DNA of 63,613 nt from Candidatus Melainabacteria bacterium (GCA_902168245.1 CABHPA010000081.1:1-63613), one strand, 5' to 3'; shown: positions 33,391-42,098, counted from the first letter of the stretch. Translations and numbers: made by a program. The notes: a model not told the origin generated them from the letters alone.

Positions 33391-33738
33391 TTAACCTACT
33401 ACCGCGCCTTCGGTCACTTCTACCTCGCTGGAAAGCATGGTGATGTAGTTGGAGGCGAAACTCATAATGTTGTTGCCTGCTTCTTGTCCTTCGGGAGAGG
33501 ATAGGGCGGCTTTCAGCGCGGCCATGTCATCGAAGGTCAGCTCGGCAATCATGTAGTAAGGGCTTTGTCCGCCCATCAGGTTTTTGGGCTTTTTGCAAAT
33601 GGCCATGCCGCGCAGCCCCGGCATTTTTTTCGCCAACGGAATATGGGACTCGAAATACTGTTTGTCGAACAGTTCCCGATCGGCTTCCGGCACGTTATAC
33701 AGCGCCAAAAGCTTGGCCTTGGTTGCAGGCGTGGTCAT
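33391..33738 (-). CDS. EthD-like ferredoxin-fold protein
   Basis: A 115-residue alpha-beta barrel protein starting MTTPATKAKLLALYNVPEAD. LFDKQYFESHIPLAKKMPGL with the conserved His, followed by YYMIAELTFDDMAALKAAL, is the EthD-family pattern. EthD proteins accompany oxygenase and ring-degradation genes, and their role is usually unclear. The ATG at 33738 has GAGGTAGAG upstream. Its stop is four bases from the MenB/BadI-like start, so the two form one transcript. Confidence 0.8.
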   Translation of the reverse strand: MTTPATKAKLLALYNVPEADRELFDKQYFESHIPLAKKMPGLRGMAICKKPKNLMGGQSPYYMIAELTFDDMAALKAALSSPEGQEAGNNIMSFASNYITMLSSEVEVTEGAVVG

Positions 33739-33953
33739 CTTCTCTACCTCTTTTAATCCGAAAAAATATAAATCTGGTTTGAAAGTTAAAGAATAGAAGT
33801 AATGGGTCCTCAGTACGGACTTATTCTTACACAAAAAGTTTTTCAAATGAAACTGCCTAAGTTGAAAATATTTTTTTAGAAAACTTTAAAAAAATTCACA
33901 CTTTTTAATGAACGCTGGTGGCGTCTGACGGGGATTTTCAACCCTGAATCGGG

Positions 33954-34808
33954 TTAAAGCCTGCTGGGAAAGCCGTAGATCTGGATAGCCAACTGCTCTT
34001 GAAAGTTTCTTAATGCGGTTTTATCCACCATCATCTTATGCAAGAGCTGGGTTGGCGCATGGTTGGCGGTGGCGTTCAATCTGAACGCGCACTCCCATTC
34101 TCCCGGTTCTCCTTGGGATAGCCCGATTTTCAGTATAGGCTCCAGAAAGTCCGATTGAAAACCGGCCTGCTGCCCTTCTATCAGTTGCCCCATCGCCTCA
34201 ATCCATTCTTCAATTTCATGCCGCAACAGGAATGGGCCTTCTTCCAGCGTCGTTTGTCCATCTGTATCCAGTTTTGCCCGGCAGACCAGCCATTCATCGT
34301 AACGGGTGCAAGGCAAAATGCCGGTTTCCCACTTTATAATTTCAAGTTGAAACCGGCTTTGTTTATCCAGAGATGTCAATACCGCAGGCGGCGGGGACGT
34401 TTCCTCTTCGTTGGGCAGGTTTTCAGGCCGGGATTCCCCGTATAGTTTGTCCAACGGCACAATGGCCTGGGTGAACAGCCCATCGCCTATTTTGGCATGC
34501 TCGTTCCATGCCTCAACCCGGCAGATTACTTTGCCGGGCTGAATCTCCGCAACCGTGGCGCGAATTGTTACGCTTGCTCCAATCGGCGTGGCGGCCAGGT
34601 GCTTTACGTCCACATGGTAGCCCGCCCCTTCCTCGCCGGGTTCCAGGTAGGGCAAAAGGTGCTGGCGGGCGGCCCATTCCATATGTTGAATCATGGCCGC
34701 CGTGGAATACAACGGGTGGATGACGGTATCCCCGAACTGGGCCTGCATTTCCGGGCGAACTGCCACCGAAAATTCATAGGTTTGCCCTACTGCCAATCCC
34801 GGTTTCAT
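33954..34808 (-). CDS. FlK-type acyl-CoA thioesterase fused to an extra C-terminal domain
   Basis: Residues 1-125 form a hotdog thioesterase of the fluoroacetyl-CoA-thioesterase (FlK) kind. MKPGLAVGQTYEFSVAVRPE, MIQHMEWAARQHLLPYLEPG with the catalytic Glu, and VKHLAATPIGASVTIRATVA with the His all align. Residues about 150-284 are an added beta-rich domain (FQLEIIKWETGILPCTRYDE; LLRHEIEEWIEAMGQLIEGQ) that weakly recalls the WapI/immunity fold. FlK proteins are usually only the first part. The ATG shares one base with the glcF stop (TGATG), so translation is coupled to glycolate oxidase. Confidence 0.75.
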   Translation of the reverse strand: MKPGLAVGQTYEFSVAVRPEMQAQFGDTVIHPLYSTAAMIQHMEWAARQHLLPYLEPGEEGAGYHVDVKHLAATPIGASVTIRATVAEIQPGKVICRVEAWNEHAKIGDGLFTQAIVPLDKLYGESRPENLPNEEETSPPPAVLTSLDKQSRFQLEIIKWETGILPCTRYDEWLVCRAKLDTDGQTTLEEGPFLLRHEIEEWIEAMGQLIEGQQAGFQSDFLEPILKIGLSQGEPGEWECAFRLNATANHAPTQLLHKMMVDKTALRNFQEQLAIQIYGFPSRL

Positions 34809-36142
34809 CAGGATGTTCCTTTATCTGCCGGTGGGGATGCTTGGGGAACCCGATAAGCTTGCGCCAGAATGGAAATGGGATGGCGAACGATCATGGGCAG
34901 GCCGGTTTCCCGAATGCCCTTTTCCAGTTGCAGATGGCAGCCGGGGTTGCCGGTGGCCAGCGTGGTTGCGCCGGTTTTTTGGCAGACGGTTTTAATGTGA
35001 CCCATTTTGGTCGCCAGAATTTCCGTGCTGAGCGCCGGTTGCTCCACGTTGTAAATGCCCGCGCTGCCGCAGCAGGCTTCGGCGTTCTCCAGCGGAACCA
35101 GTTCAATCCCCGGAATCTGGGCCAGCAATTCCACGGGTTCGTTTTTGACTTTTTGCACGTGGTACAGGTGACAGGCGGCATGGTAGGTAATTTTTTCGTA
35201 CATGCCGTAATTCTTGAACGGTGCCAGCGGCTTTTTGGCCAGCAGCTCCATTACATCCACCACTTTGGAGGCAAATTCTTCCGCCTTTTGCGCGTAGCGG
35301 GTATCGGCGGCCAGCAAATGTCCGTATTCTTTTAGGGTGGAACCGCAACCCGCCGAGTTGACGACGATCCATTTGGGGTTGGACTGTAAGATGTCGTCAA
35401 TATTCAGCCGGGCCAGCTCGCGGGTAATGTCCGTTTCACCGGCATGGTGGGCCAGCGCCCCGCAGCATTGCTGCTCCGGAACCGTCACCCGGTATCCGTT
35501 GGCCACCAGCACTTCCAGCGTGTCCCAATGGACGGGGTTGTAAAAAATGTCCATCACGCAGCCGGTCAGCAGGGAAACCGGCTCACCGCCCAAGTCCCCG
35601 AAGATAATGCCGATGGGTAGTCCTTTGCGGGCGGGAACATCCGGCAGTAATCTTTCCTGATACTCCAATTGGGGAAAGGGCTTGAGCAGTTTCAGCTTTC
35701 TTACGAGGTTCCGCAGGCCGCTACGCTGGTAAAACCGCAGCAACGCGCCACCGATAACCAGCAATAAATGATTTGGTAGCACATGTTGAAATATATACCG
35801 TTTGAATCGGCGTTTAAAGCTGGTGTCCCGCTGCGCGAGATCTTCCCGTGTGCCAAGCAGCACCTTGCCGTATTGCACCCCTGAAGGGCAAACCGTTTCA
35901 CAGCCGTGGCAGGCCAGGCATTGCTCCAGGTGGGGGCTGACCGCTTCCGGCTGGAGTTCGCCTTCCAGCAGTTTTTTCATCAGGTATAACCGGCCCCGTG
36001 GGGATTCCGCCTCCGATCCGGTGGCCCGATAGGTGGGGCAAGCGGGCAGGCACATGCCGCAATGGATGCAGGCTTTCAGCTTGTCCAGCTCAACTTGCAG
36101 GTGGGGAAGCGGTGTTTGGGTTTCGCTTGGGGTGGGGTTCAT
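34808..36142 (-). CDS. glcF: Glycolate oxidase iron-sulfur subunit GlcF
   Basis: The electron-transfer subunit of glycolate dehydrogenase (444 residues). Two 4Fe-4S motifs are clear: CIHCGMCLPACPTYR and CLACHGCETVCPSG. Two CCG domains follow (PEQQCCGALAHHAGETDITR; NAEACCGSAGIYNVEQ). The ATG at 36142 is chosen; a longer frame to 36202 overlaps glcE. It lies 16 bases after glcE. GlcDEF oxidises glycolate to glyoxylate at the membrane and feeds electrons to quinone. Confidence 0.92.
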   Translation of the reverse strand: MNPTPSETQTPLPHLQVELDKLKACIHCGMCLPACPTYRATGSEAESPRGRLYLMKKLLEGELQPEAVSPHLEQCLACHGCETVCPSGVQYGKVLLGTREDLAQRDTSFKRRFKRYIFQHVLPNHLLLVIGGALLRFYQRSGLRNLVRKLKLLKPFPQLEYQERLLPDVPARKGLPIGIIFGDLGGEPVSLLTGCVMDIFYNPVHWDTLEVLVANGYRVTVPEQQCCGALAHHAGETDITRELARLNIDDILQSNPKWIVVNSAGCGSTLKEYGHLLAADTRYAQKAEEFASKVVDVMELLAKKPLAPFKNYGMYEKITYHAACHLYHVQKVKNEPVELLAQIPGIELVPLENAEACCGSAGIYNVEQPALSTEILATKMGHIKTVCQKTGATTLATGNPGCHLQLEKGIRETGLPMIVRHPISILAQAYRVPQASPPADKGTS

Positions 36143-36158
36143 GGGGCAGCCAATCGGG

Positions 36159-37382
36159 TTATAGCGGAAGGCGGGGTGTAAACAGAACGCCACTAGGATC
36201 ATAGCCCTTTTTCAGTTCTTTCAGCAAGCGGCGCGTGGCCGGGTCTTCGGGCAAATTGAATTCCTCGTATAAGGCCAGCGCCTCGGAAAACGTGGCCACA
36301 TCGGTCGGGGAGATCCGCAGGATTTGGAGGAATCCCTGGTGCCGGGCCACTTCCGCCTTCAGGTAAGGCAGGGCGCTAAACGGGAAGAACGGGGCGCTCA
36401 GCATGACCAGACCGGCGGCGGGCCGGATCTGAAAGCGCATATTATCCAGCGCGGACTGCTTCATCAATGCGCGAGCAAACTCGCTCCAGTTGGAAAGGGA
36501 TAAGCTTGCTTCCAGTACGGTATGGTTCTCCGGCCATTGTTGCAGGCGGGCGGCCAAGCCTTTCCCGGCAGGCTCATCCAGCGCTTGCGGCGGCCTAGCG
36601 GCCAGGGTGTTCAGGGTTTGCAGACAATCCACCGCTACCCAGTCGTCCCCGGCAATTTCAATCAGCACGGCCCAATGGCCCTCTTCCCGGTAAATTTCGC
36701 AAAGTTGCAGGGGCAGGTTGCTGGCCAGCAGTTTCTCGCTTAACGCAAAGGCCAGATGGAACGAATCTGCAGGGAACCGCCAGTACCGGCGACACTGGGG
36801 CAGCGCCGCCAACTTCAGTGTCACCGAGGTCAGCAGCCCGAATGTGTGCCGACCGCCCACATACAGCTTGGCAAGATCGTAGCCGGTTACGTTTTTTACC
36901 ACATCGGCGCCGCTAATGGTGATTTGGCCGTCCGGGGTGACCAGTTCGGTTTTTAGTACGTAATCCCGCGGGTAGCCGCGCAGGCCGCTTTCCAGCGCGG
37001 GCAGGTCGTTGGCCAGAATTTCGCCCAGCGTCAGCTCATCCGGGTAGGTCAGCGGAAACGCCTGCCAGTTTTTGCTTAATAGGGCCACCAATTGTCCAAA
37101 TGGCATGCCGGTTTCCACTTCAATGATGAAATCATCCACCGGGTATTGGCGCACCTGCTTTAAATCGGCATGATCCAGCCATAGCGGCTCCTCCAGCAAG
37201 GCGGCCTCTTGCGGATGAAACGCCACGCGCAACCCGCTTTCCTGCGCCCAATTCAGCAACTGGGCGGCTTGTCCGGCCATTTTGGGCAACAGGCGATGCC
37301 CGGATCGCCCGTTAAAATCCCAGCCTTGGGCCAGCCCTTCGCTTTTAAGGGTTGAGATGGCGGGCAGCGTGTCTAAATCCAT
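36159..37382 (-). CDS. glcE: Glycolate oxidase FAD-binding subunit GlcE
   Basis: A 407-residue FAD_binding_4 protein lacking the extended C-terminal cap of GlcD. LGEILANDLPALESGLRGYP, GQITISGADVVKNVTGYDLA and YVGGRHTFGLLTSVTLKLA are family markers. Its start overlaps the end of glcD by 10 bases, so the three subunits are made in step. A few residues around the FAD loop look divergent, but the gene is complete. Confidence 0.88.
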   Translation of the reverse strand: MDLDTLPAISTLKSEGLAQGWDFNGRSGHRLLPKMAGQAAQLLNWAQESGLRVAFHPQEAALLEEPLWLDHADLKQVRQYPVDDFIIEVETGMPFGQLVALLSKNWQAFPLTYPDELTLGEILANDLPALESGLRGYPRDYVLKTELVTPDGQITISGADVVKNVTGYDLAKLYVGGRHTFGLLTSVTLKLAALPQCRRYWRFPADSFHLAFALSEKLLASNLPLQLCEIYREEGHWAVLIEIAGDDWVAVDCLQTLNTLAARPPQALDEPAGKGLAARLQQWPENHTVLEASLSLSNWSEFARALMKQSALDNMRFQIRPAAGLVMLSAPFFPFSALPYLKAEVARHQGFLQILRISPTDVATFSEALALYEEFNLPEDPATRRLLKELKKGYDPSGVLFTPRLPL

Positions 37383-38818
37383 AAGCCCTCTCCGGTTAGC
37401 ATGGCCGGGTTGGCGGCCTTGTGGGTTTCCCCGCAGCCGCTGCGCATGGGGAAGATCTTGTCCGGGTTGCTCAAGCCTGCCGGATCAAACACTTGTTTCA
37501 CCAGCCTCATTTTTTCCAGCGATTCTGCCGAGAACTGCAAGGGCATATATTCGGCTTTCTCAATACCGATGCCATGTTCCCCGCTGAGGGTGCCGCCAAC
37601 CGCCAGGCAGGCATGCAGAATCTCCTCGCCGCCTTCCAGCGCGTTGCGCACCATTTCAGAATCATCTGGGTCGAATAGGATGTTGGGGTGCAGGTTGCCG
37701 TCCCCGGCGTGGAACACGTTGCCGATGGTGATGTTGTAACGCTTGGCCACCGAGTCGATTTTCTCCAGAATAGGCACTAGCTGGCTGCGGGGAATCACGC
37801 AATCGTGCAGGTAAAAGGCGGGCAGGTATCGCCCGTAGGCGGCCACGGTGGCCTTTCTGGATTTCCAAAGGGCGGCGCGTTCGGCCTCCGTTTCGCCGAT
37901 GCGAATCTGGCTGACCTGGTGATCGTTCAGGATTTCCTTGAGCTTCAGTTCATCGTGCGCGACTTGCGAAGAAGAACCGTCCAGCTCAATCAGCAACACG
38001 GCCTCGGCTTGTTCGGGAAAGCCGACATGGAAAGCCTGGTTGACGGCCCGCACGGTAAAGGCATCCATAAACTCCAGGGCGGAAGGCATCATGCCGCTTT
38101 TAATAATGGCGGAAACCGCCCCGCCCGCTTCAGCGATGGTGTCAAAGGCGGCTAAATATACCCGAATCTTTTCCGGTTTGGGCGTCAGGCGCACAACTGC
38201 CTGCGTAACAATGCCCAGGGTGCCTTCGGAGCCTACCATCAAGCCAGCCAAGCTGGGGCCGTGGCTGCGACGGGTGTTGCCGCCTATCCAGGTAATCTCG
38301 CCATCGGGCAGCACCACTTGCAAGGAGAGAATATGATCGGTGGTGACGCCGTATTTAATGCAATGGATGCCCCCAGCGTTCTCGGCAATGTTGCCGCCCA
38401 GGGTGCAGGCCGCCTGAGAGGATGGATCTGGCGCATAAAACAGACCGTATGGCTTGAGCGCCTCGTTCAGCCATGCGTTGACCACGCCCACTTCCACGGT
38501 GGCGGTTCGGTTGCGAGGATCAATCGCTAAAATCCGATCCATGCGGTTCATGCTGATTAAAACCCCGCCCCGCATGGGCAACGCCCCACCGGAAAGCCCG
38601 GTGCCTGAACCGCGCGCTGTGTAGGGCAACTGATGCTCGTTGCAAACCTGTACCACAAAGGCCGCTTCCTCCGCCGTGCAGGGCAGAACCACCAGTTCCG
38701 GGGATTTTTTAATCAGGGTGCAGGCGTCACACTCGTAAACAGCCAGCTCTTCGGGCTTGTCCAAAACATAACGCGGGCCCAGCTTGTTGCGGAGCTTTTG
38801 GATGATGGCTGGCAGCAT
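37373..38818 (-). CDS. glcD: Glycolate oxidase subunit GlcD
   Basis: The catalytic flavoprotein of glycolate dehydrogenase (481 residues). FAD loop: YTARGSGTGLSGGALPMRGG; GGNIAENAGGIHCIKYGVTT; GSEGTLGIVTQAVVRL. The C-terminal catalytic region is GNVFHAGDGNLHPNILFDP and GGTLSGEHGIGIEKAEYMPL, with the metal/substrate-binding His residues. It is first in glcD-glcE-glcF-thioesterase, all overlapping or nearly so. A D-lactate dehydrogenase of the same family is the alternative, but the presence of GlcE and GlcF favours glycolate. Confidence 0.92.
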   Translation of the reverse strand: MLPAIIQKLRNKLGPRYVLDKPEELAVYECDACTLIKKSPELVVLPCTAEEAAFVVQVCNEHQLPYTARGSGTGLSGGALPMRGGVLISMNRMDRILAIDPRNRTATVEVGVVNAWLNEALKPYGLFYAPDPSSQAACTLGGNIAENAGGIHCIKYGVTTDHILSLQVVLPDGEITWIGGNTRRSHGPSLAGLMVGSEGTLGIVTQAVVRLTPKPEKIRVYLAAFDTIAEAGGAVSAIIKSGMMPSALEFMDAFTVRAVNQAFHVGFPEQAEAVLLIELDGSSSQVAHDELKLKEILNDHQVSQIRIGETEAERAALWKSRKATVAAYGRYLPAFYLHDCVIPRSQLVPILEKIDSVAKRYNITIGNVFHAGDGNLHPNILFDPDDSEMVRNALEGGEEILHACLAVGGTLSGEHGIGIEKAEYMPLQFSAESLEKMRLVKQVFDPAGLSNPDKIFPMRSGCGETHKAANPAMLTGEGLWI

Positions 38819-38830
38819 GGTGTGGCCTCT

Positions 38831-39046
38831 TCAGGATTCGAAAGCCGTTTTGTCGTCGTCAAAAGGCTCGTGGATATCCGGGGGCATTACCCGTTGCCGC
38901 TCCTGGTCGGACTTGGAGAATTTGCGGCAATCCAGATAGCCAGCCAGCCAGCTCAGGCCAACCAACATCACCCAGCCGTAGAGGTCTGGCGTGTGGCCGG
39001 TGCCGAGCAGGGCGACCATAATGATGCATACGAGAGCAAAAAACAT
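38831..39046 (-). CDS. Small membrane protein upstream of glcD (71 residues)
   Basis: It has two hydrophobic segments (MFFALVCIIMVALLGTG and LYGWVMLVGLSWLAGYLDCR) and then a charged tail with KFSKSDQERQRVMPPD. Twelve bases separate it from glcD, so it is probably co-transcribed. The ribosome site is weak. The function is unknown; an anchor for the glycolate complex is only a guess. Confidence 0.5.
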   Translation of the reverse strand: MFFALVCIIMVALLGTGHTPDLYGWVMLVGLSWLAGYLDCRKFSKSDQERQRVMPPDIHEPFDDDKTAFES

Positions 39047-39251
39047 ACCCTAAATTGTAGCTTGAAATGCCTCACATGGAAACCATGGGCCTGAGTAGCG
39101 AAATGTCTCGGTGTAGGGGAAGAGATAAATTGCTTCTCAGGGGTAAAATGGACTGTTTCTAAAGGCGTATAAATTTTTTTGGCGGTTTTGGATGGCGTTT
39201 TGCCCGGAGCGAAAAGGTTAAGGCATTTATGCCGGGCTAACTATGAGAAAT

Positions 39252-39833
39252 TTAGGGTTTTGTCGGCTTGGGCTTGGTAAGTTTTTTGCCGGAAGCGCTG
39301 GTTTTGGGCTTTTTCTTTTTATTGGTCTCCTCGGCATCTGGCTCTTCAGCGTCGAGGGATTCTTTTCTCTTTTTGGTGGCGGGGGCTGCACTCTCCGTTC
39401 TCCTGTTTAGTGCGGCTTCCCCAATGCTGGACAGGGCGAAGTATTTTGGCGGCTCGTCTTTGGGTTGGGCGGCTTTGGTTTTGTGGGGCTGGCTGCTTGG
39501 CAGGCTCGATAACACAAGCGGCCTCCACAAGTCAGGATCAAGGTGATGAATGCCCGGTATATTGCACAGGGCTTTTCTGACCAGATCTTCGGGGGGAAGC
39601 AGTTTTTCCTGCCAGGCTTGGGCCTTTTGGGAGTGGCTTTTGGCGCAGGGTTTCGTGCTGAGTTCCAGGGTATCCTCCTGCTGCGGCTTATGCTTTTGGG
39701 AGGAACGTGTCGCTTTGGGTTTGTAATTGGCGGGTGGCTGTAACCTGGGAACAGTTTGCTTCAGCCTGCCTAATACGAGCTGACCGTAATGGCGTCCGTA
39801 GGAGCCGGGTGTTGTATCGGTGGTGGAGGTCAT
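39252..39833 (-). CDS. Lysine/proline-rich hypothetical protein with a basic C-terminal tail
   Basis: 193 residues of low-complexity, charged sequence starting MTSTTDTTPGSYGRHYGQLV. An AAGGAG site lies 11 bases before this ATG; an ATG at 39896 adds 21 residues but has no spacer. Only the middle (DLVRKALCNIPGIHHLDPDL) looks folded. The C-terminus has KKRKE and NKKKKPKTSASGKKLTKPKP blocks, like a bipartite nuclear signal or a basic secretion tail. No domain was recognised. Confidence 0.5.
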   Translation of the reverse strand: MTSTTDTTPGSYGRHYGQLVLGRLKQTVPRLQPPANYKPKATRSSQKHKPQQEDTLELSTKPCAKSHSQKAQAWQEKLLPPEDLVRKALCNIPGIHHLDPDLWRPLVLSSLPSSQPHKTKAAQPKDEPPKYFALSSIGEAALNRRTESAAPATKKRKESLDAEEPDAEETNKKKKPKTSASGKKLTKPKPTKP

Positions 39834-40042
39834 TGCGGCAGGGACTCCTTTTGGCCAGAGGGCGCGTGTCTGGAAGGGGGAGTGCGGTCGGGACATCCTT
39901 TAGGTTCAGGGCAGGATCAAAACTGTTGAAAGGATGCCGACCAGGCAATTAAACCAGAAAGCAAAAAATCTTTCTACTACAATATAGTGTTAATAAAATG
40001 GGCGTATTTTTGGGGAACGGAGATTTGAGCGCCTGCCCGGAC

Positions 40043-41173
40043 TTAAACATGAGTTGCGGCCTGTTGGGCGCGCCATTCCGTCATCACTTTTTCCAGCACG
40101 GTTTTATTGGCCTTGGGGAAGGCAAATTGTTCCAGATCTTCAGGCTCCGCCCATCGCCATGCCTGGCAGGCGCGGGGTTCCGGCTCGCCTTGCTCGTAAT
40201 CGCAGTGGTAGGCGTACAGGGTAATCTTAAAATGGGTGTAGGCATGTTTTACAGTGGCTATCAGCGTTTTTACCCGTACTTCTATGTTGAGTTCCTCTTC
40301 AATTTCACGGCGCACGGTTTCCTCCAACGCCTCGCCCGGTTCCCGCTTGCCGCCCGGAAACTCCCACAGCCCGCCTAGCAATCCTTCCGCCGGTCTTTGT
40401 TGAATTAATATCTTTCCGTCCTTCCAGATCACGCCAACCGCAATATCATGGTGCGGGGTCGCCTTGCGGGCGCTTTTTACCGGGCGCTCATGCTGGGTTC
40501 CCTGCGCCTGGGCGCTGCAATAGGGTTTTACCGGGCATAGCAAACAGCGCGGGTTTTGGGGAAGGCATACCGTGGCGCCCAGTTCCATAATGGCCTGGTT
40601 GTAAGCGTACGGAGCCCGGCTTTCTTCTAAAAGCTCCTGGGAATATTGCCACAACTGCCGAATAATGGCGGGCTGCTGGATTTCCGCATCCACATCGAAT
40701 ACCCGGCTGAGTACCCGTTTTACGTTGCCGTCCAGCAGGGGGTGCTTTTGCCCGTATGCAAATGTGAGGATGGCCCCGGCGGTGCTTTGGCCGATACCGG
40801 GCAAAGCTTGGGCTTCCTCAAGCGTTTTGGGGAATTCCCCGCCATGCTGCGACATAATGATTTGGGCCGCCTTTTGCAGATTACGGCAACGGGCGTAATA
40901 GCCCAGCCCTTCCCATTGTTTCATCAGCTCGTCTGCCGGGGCTTCCGCCAGGGAACGAATGGTGGGATAGCGCTTTAGAAAGCGATTGTAATAATCGATG
41001 ACGGTTTTCACCTGGGTTTGCTGCAGCATAATTTCGGATAACCAGATGCGGTAGGCGTTTTTTGTGTTTCGCCAGGGGAGATCCCGGTGGCTGGCCTGAT
41101 ACCAGCAAGTTAATGCTTCGGCAAATCCGGTTTTGGGGAGACTGGTTTGGAGGGGCGTCATGAAAGCATCCAT
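40043..41173 (-). CDS. mutY: A/G-specific adenine DNA glycosylase MutY
   Basis: MutY removes adenine paired with 8-oxoguanine. The 376-residue protein has the catalytic Glu in WLSEIMLQQTQVKTVI, the helix-hairpin-helix LPGIGQSTAGAIL and the catalytic Asp in LLDGNVKRVLSR. The 4Fe-4S loop is CLPQNPRCLLCPVKPYC. The C-terminal Nudix-like domain, which recognises 8-oxoG, carries a full-looking box GGKREPGEALEETVRREIEE, better conserved than in many MutY proteins. The start is either the ATG at 41173 or the one at 41161. Confidence 0.95.
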   Translation of the reverse strand: MDAFMTPLQTSLPKTGFAEALTCWYQASHRDLPWRNTKNAYRIWLSEIMLQQTQVKTVIDYYNRFLKRYPTIRSLAEAPADELMKQWEGLGYYARCRNLQKAAQIIMSQHGGEFPKTLEEAQALPGIGQSTAGAILTFAYGQKHPLLDGNVKRVLSRVFDVDAEIQQPAIIRQLWQYSQELLEESRAPYAYNQAIMELGATVCLPQNPRCLLCPVKPYCSAQAQGTQHERPVKSARKATPHHDIAVGVIWKDGKILIQQRPAEGLLGGLWEFPGGKREPGEALEETVRREIEEELNIEVRVKTLIATVKHAYTHFKITLYAYHCDYEQGEPEPRACQAWRWAEPEDLEQFAFPKANKTVLEKVMTEWRAQQAATHV

Positions 41174-41285
41174 TCAAGGTCAGGGATACGGTTGGTTGTG
41201 TGAATGGGCATTGGAACACAAACAATCTGCCCTCATCTTAACTGAAGCGGAAGACAGGTCGAGGGCCGAAAAACGAGTAAAAAGC

Positions 41286-41307
41286 AAAAAGGCAATTCCG
41301 CCTTTTT
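41286..41307. terminator. Symmetric terminator-like hairpin
   Basis: AAAAAGGC and GCCTTTTT flank a six-base loop. It lies between divergent mutY and the Gly-Asn-Ala gene and directly abuts the 39-base leader block. It could insulate the two transcripts. Confidence 0.5.
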
Positions 41308-41346
41308 AAATGTTTTTATTCTTATAGAAGAAATTGGAGGGCAACA
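41308..41346 (+). repeat. 39-base leader block, copy 1
   Basis: Identical to 42394-42432. It contains TTTTTATTCTTATAGAAG and TTGGAGGGCAACA and is followed by similar purine-rich sequence. It lies about 280 bases before the first Gly-Asn-Ala gene. It is probably a promoter plus transcript 5' end, or a leader element. Confidence 0.75.
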
Positions 41347-41442
41347 GTAGAGAGAGAAAACCTTTAACTCCTGTTGGTTATTTTATTGATTAGTCCGTGT
41401 GACTGAATCGGAGAGAGAGACAAGAAAACCCAATTCATCCTT

Positions 41443-41487
41443 CAGACGGCAAGACAACGCTGATTGATTCAGCTTGTCTGTCGTCTG
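41443..41487 (+). promoter_or_regulatory. Long leader hairpin before the first Gly-Asn-Ala gene
   Basis: CAGACG/CGTCTG, AGACA/TGTCT and GCTGA/TCAGC pair in register into one extended stem of about 18 pairs with small internal loops. There is no T run, so it is not a simple terminator. It sits in the middle of the 41347-41623 leader, which otherwise has no gene. Confidence 0.5.
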
Positions 41488-41623
41488 GGATAAGCATACA
41501 CGTTCCCTACCCAGAGACAGAAACAAAAATATAGAACAGTTCCTGATCCAATTTAATTTAGCAATTTAATTCAGCAAATTTACAAGTGAGTGTTAAGAGA
41601 GCGCAATTAAGGAGAAACAACTT

Positions 41624-42073
41624 ATGGGATACTCTGTAGGAGGCGTAAATAGCGCGACGGCCGGTCTTACCGGGCCTTCGTCTCTGCTCGCCGCCAAACC
41701 CGCAGCGACAGCGGCGAATCCTCTTGGCGGAGGCATCAACGCATTAGCAGCGTCGCCATCCCCGTTGTCCTCACCCGGAGGAAACCAGCTTGATGCGGCC
41801 GGTATGGCGCCAATGATCTTGGCGATCCTGGGACCCATCCTGCAACTCATGACTAGCCTGTTGGGTGGCGGTGCTGGCGCGTTTAGCAACAGTCTGGCCA
41901 CTCCCAAAGCTGTCGGTGGCAACGCCGGAAACGCAGGTAATGCTGGCAATGCCGGAAACGCAGGTAATGCAGGCAACGCCGGAAACGCAGGTAATGCGGG
42001 TAATGCTGGCAATGCCGGAAACGCAGGTAATGCCAAAGCAGCCGCTGCAGGCGGAGGTGGCGGAGGCTACTAG
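41624..42073 (+). CDS. Gly-Asn-Ala repeat protein A (149 residues)
   Basis: Not a known family. The order is: an Ala/Ser/Gly-rich start (MGYSVGGVNSATAGLTGPSS); a hydrophobic core MAPMILAILGPILQLMTSLL; a conserved block GGGAGAFSNSLATPKAVG; 13 Gly-Asn-Ala tripeptides; then KAAAAGGGGGGY. A good AAGGAG site precedes the ATG. The core block, repeat and C-terminus recur in the next gene. It has no classical signal peptide. The repeats could form a stacked or glycine-rich filamentous structure and the hydrophobic core could insert in a membrane; both ideas are inferred. A strong terminator follows. Confidence 0.75.
   Translation: MGYSVGGVNSATAGLTGPSSLLAAKPAATAANPLGGGINALAASPSPLSSPGGNQLDAAGMAPMILAILGPILQLMTSLLGGGAGAFSNSLATPKAVGGNAGNAGNAGNAGNAGNAGNAGNAGNAGNAGNAGNAGNAKAAAAGGGGGGY
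41918..42034 (+). repeat. Tandem 9-base repeat coding Gly-Asn-Ala (13 units)
   Basis: GGNAAYGCN units with third-base variation. The synonymous drift shows that the protein repeat is kept by selection rather than being very recent slippage. Confidence 0.85.
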
Positions 42074-42098
42074 GCCAAGTCGCACCAGTCAGCAATCT

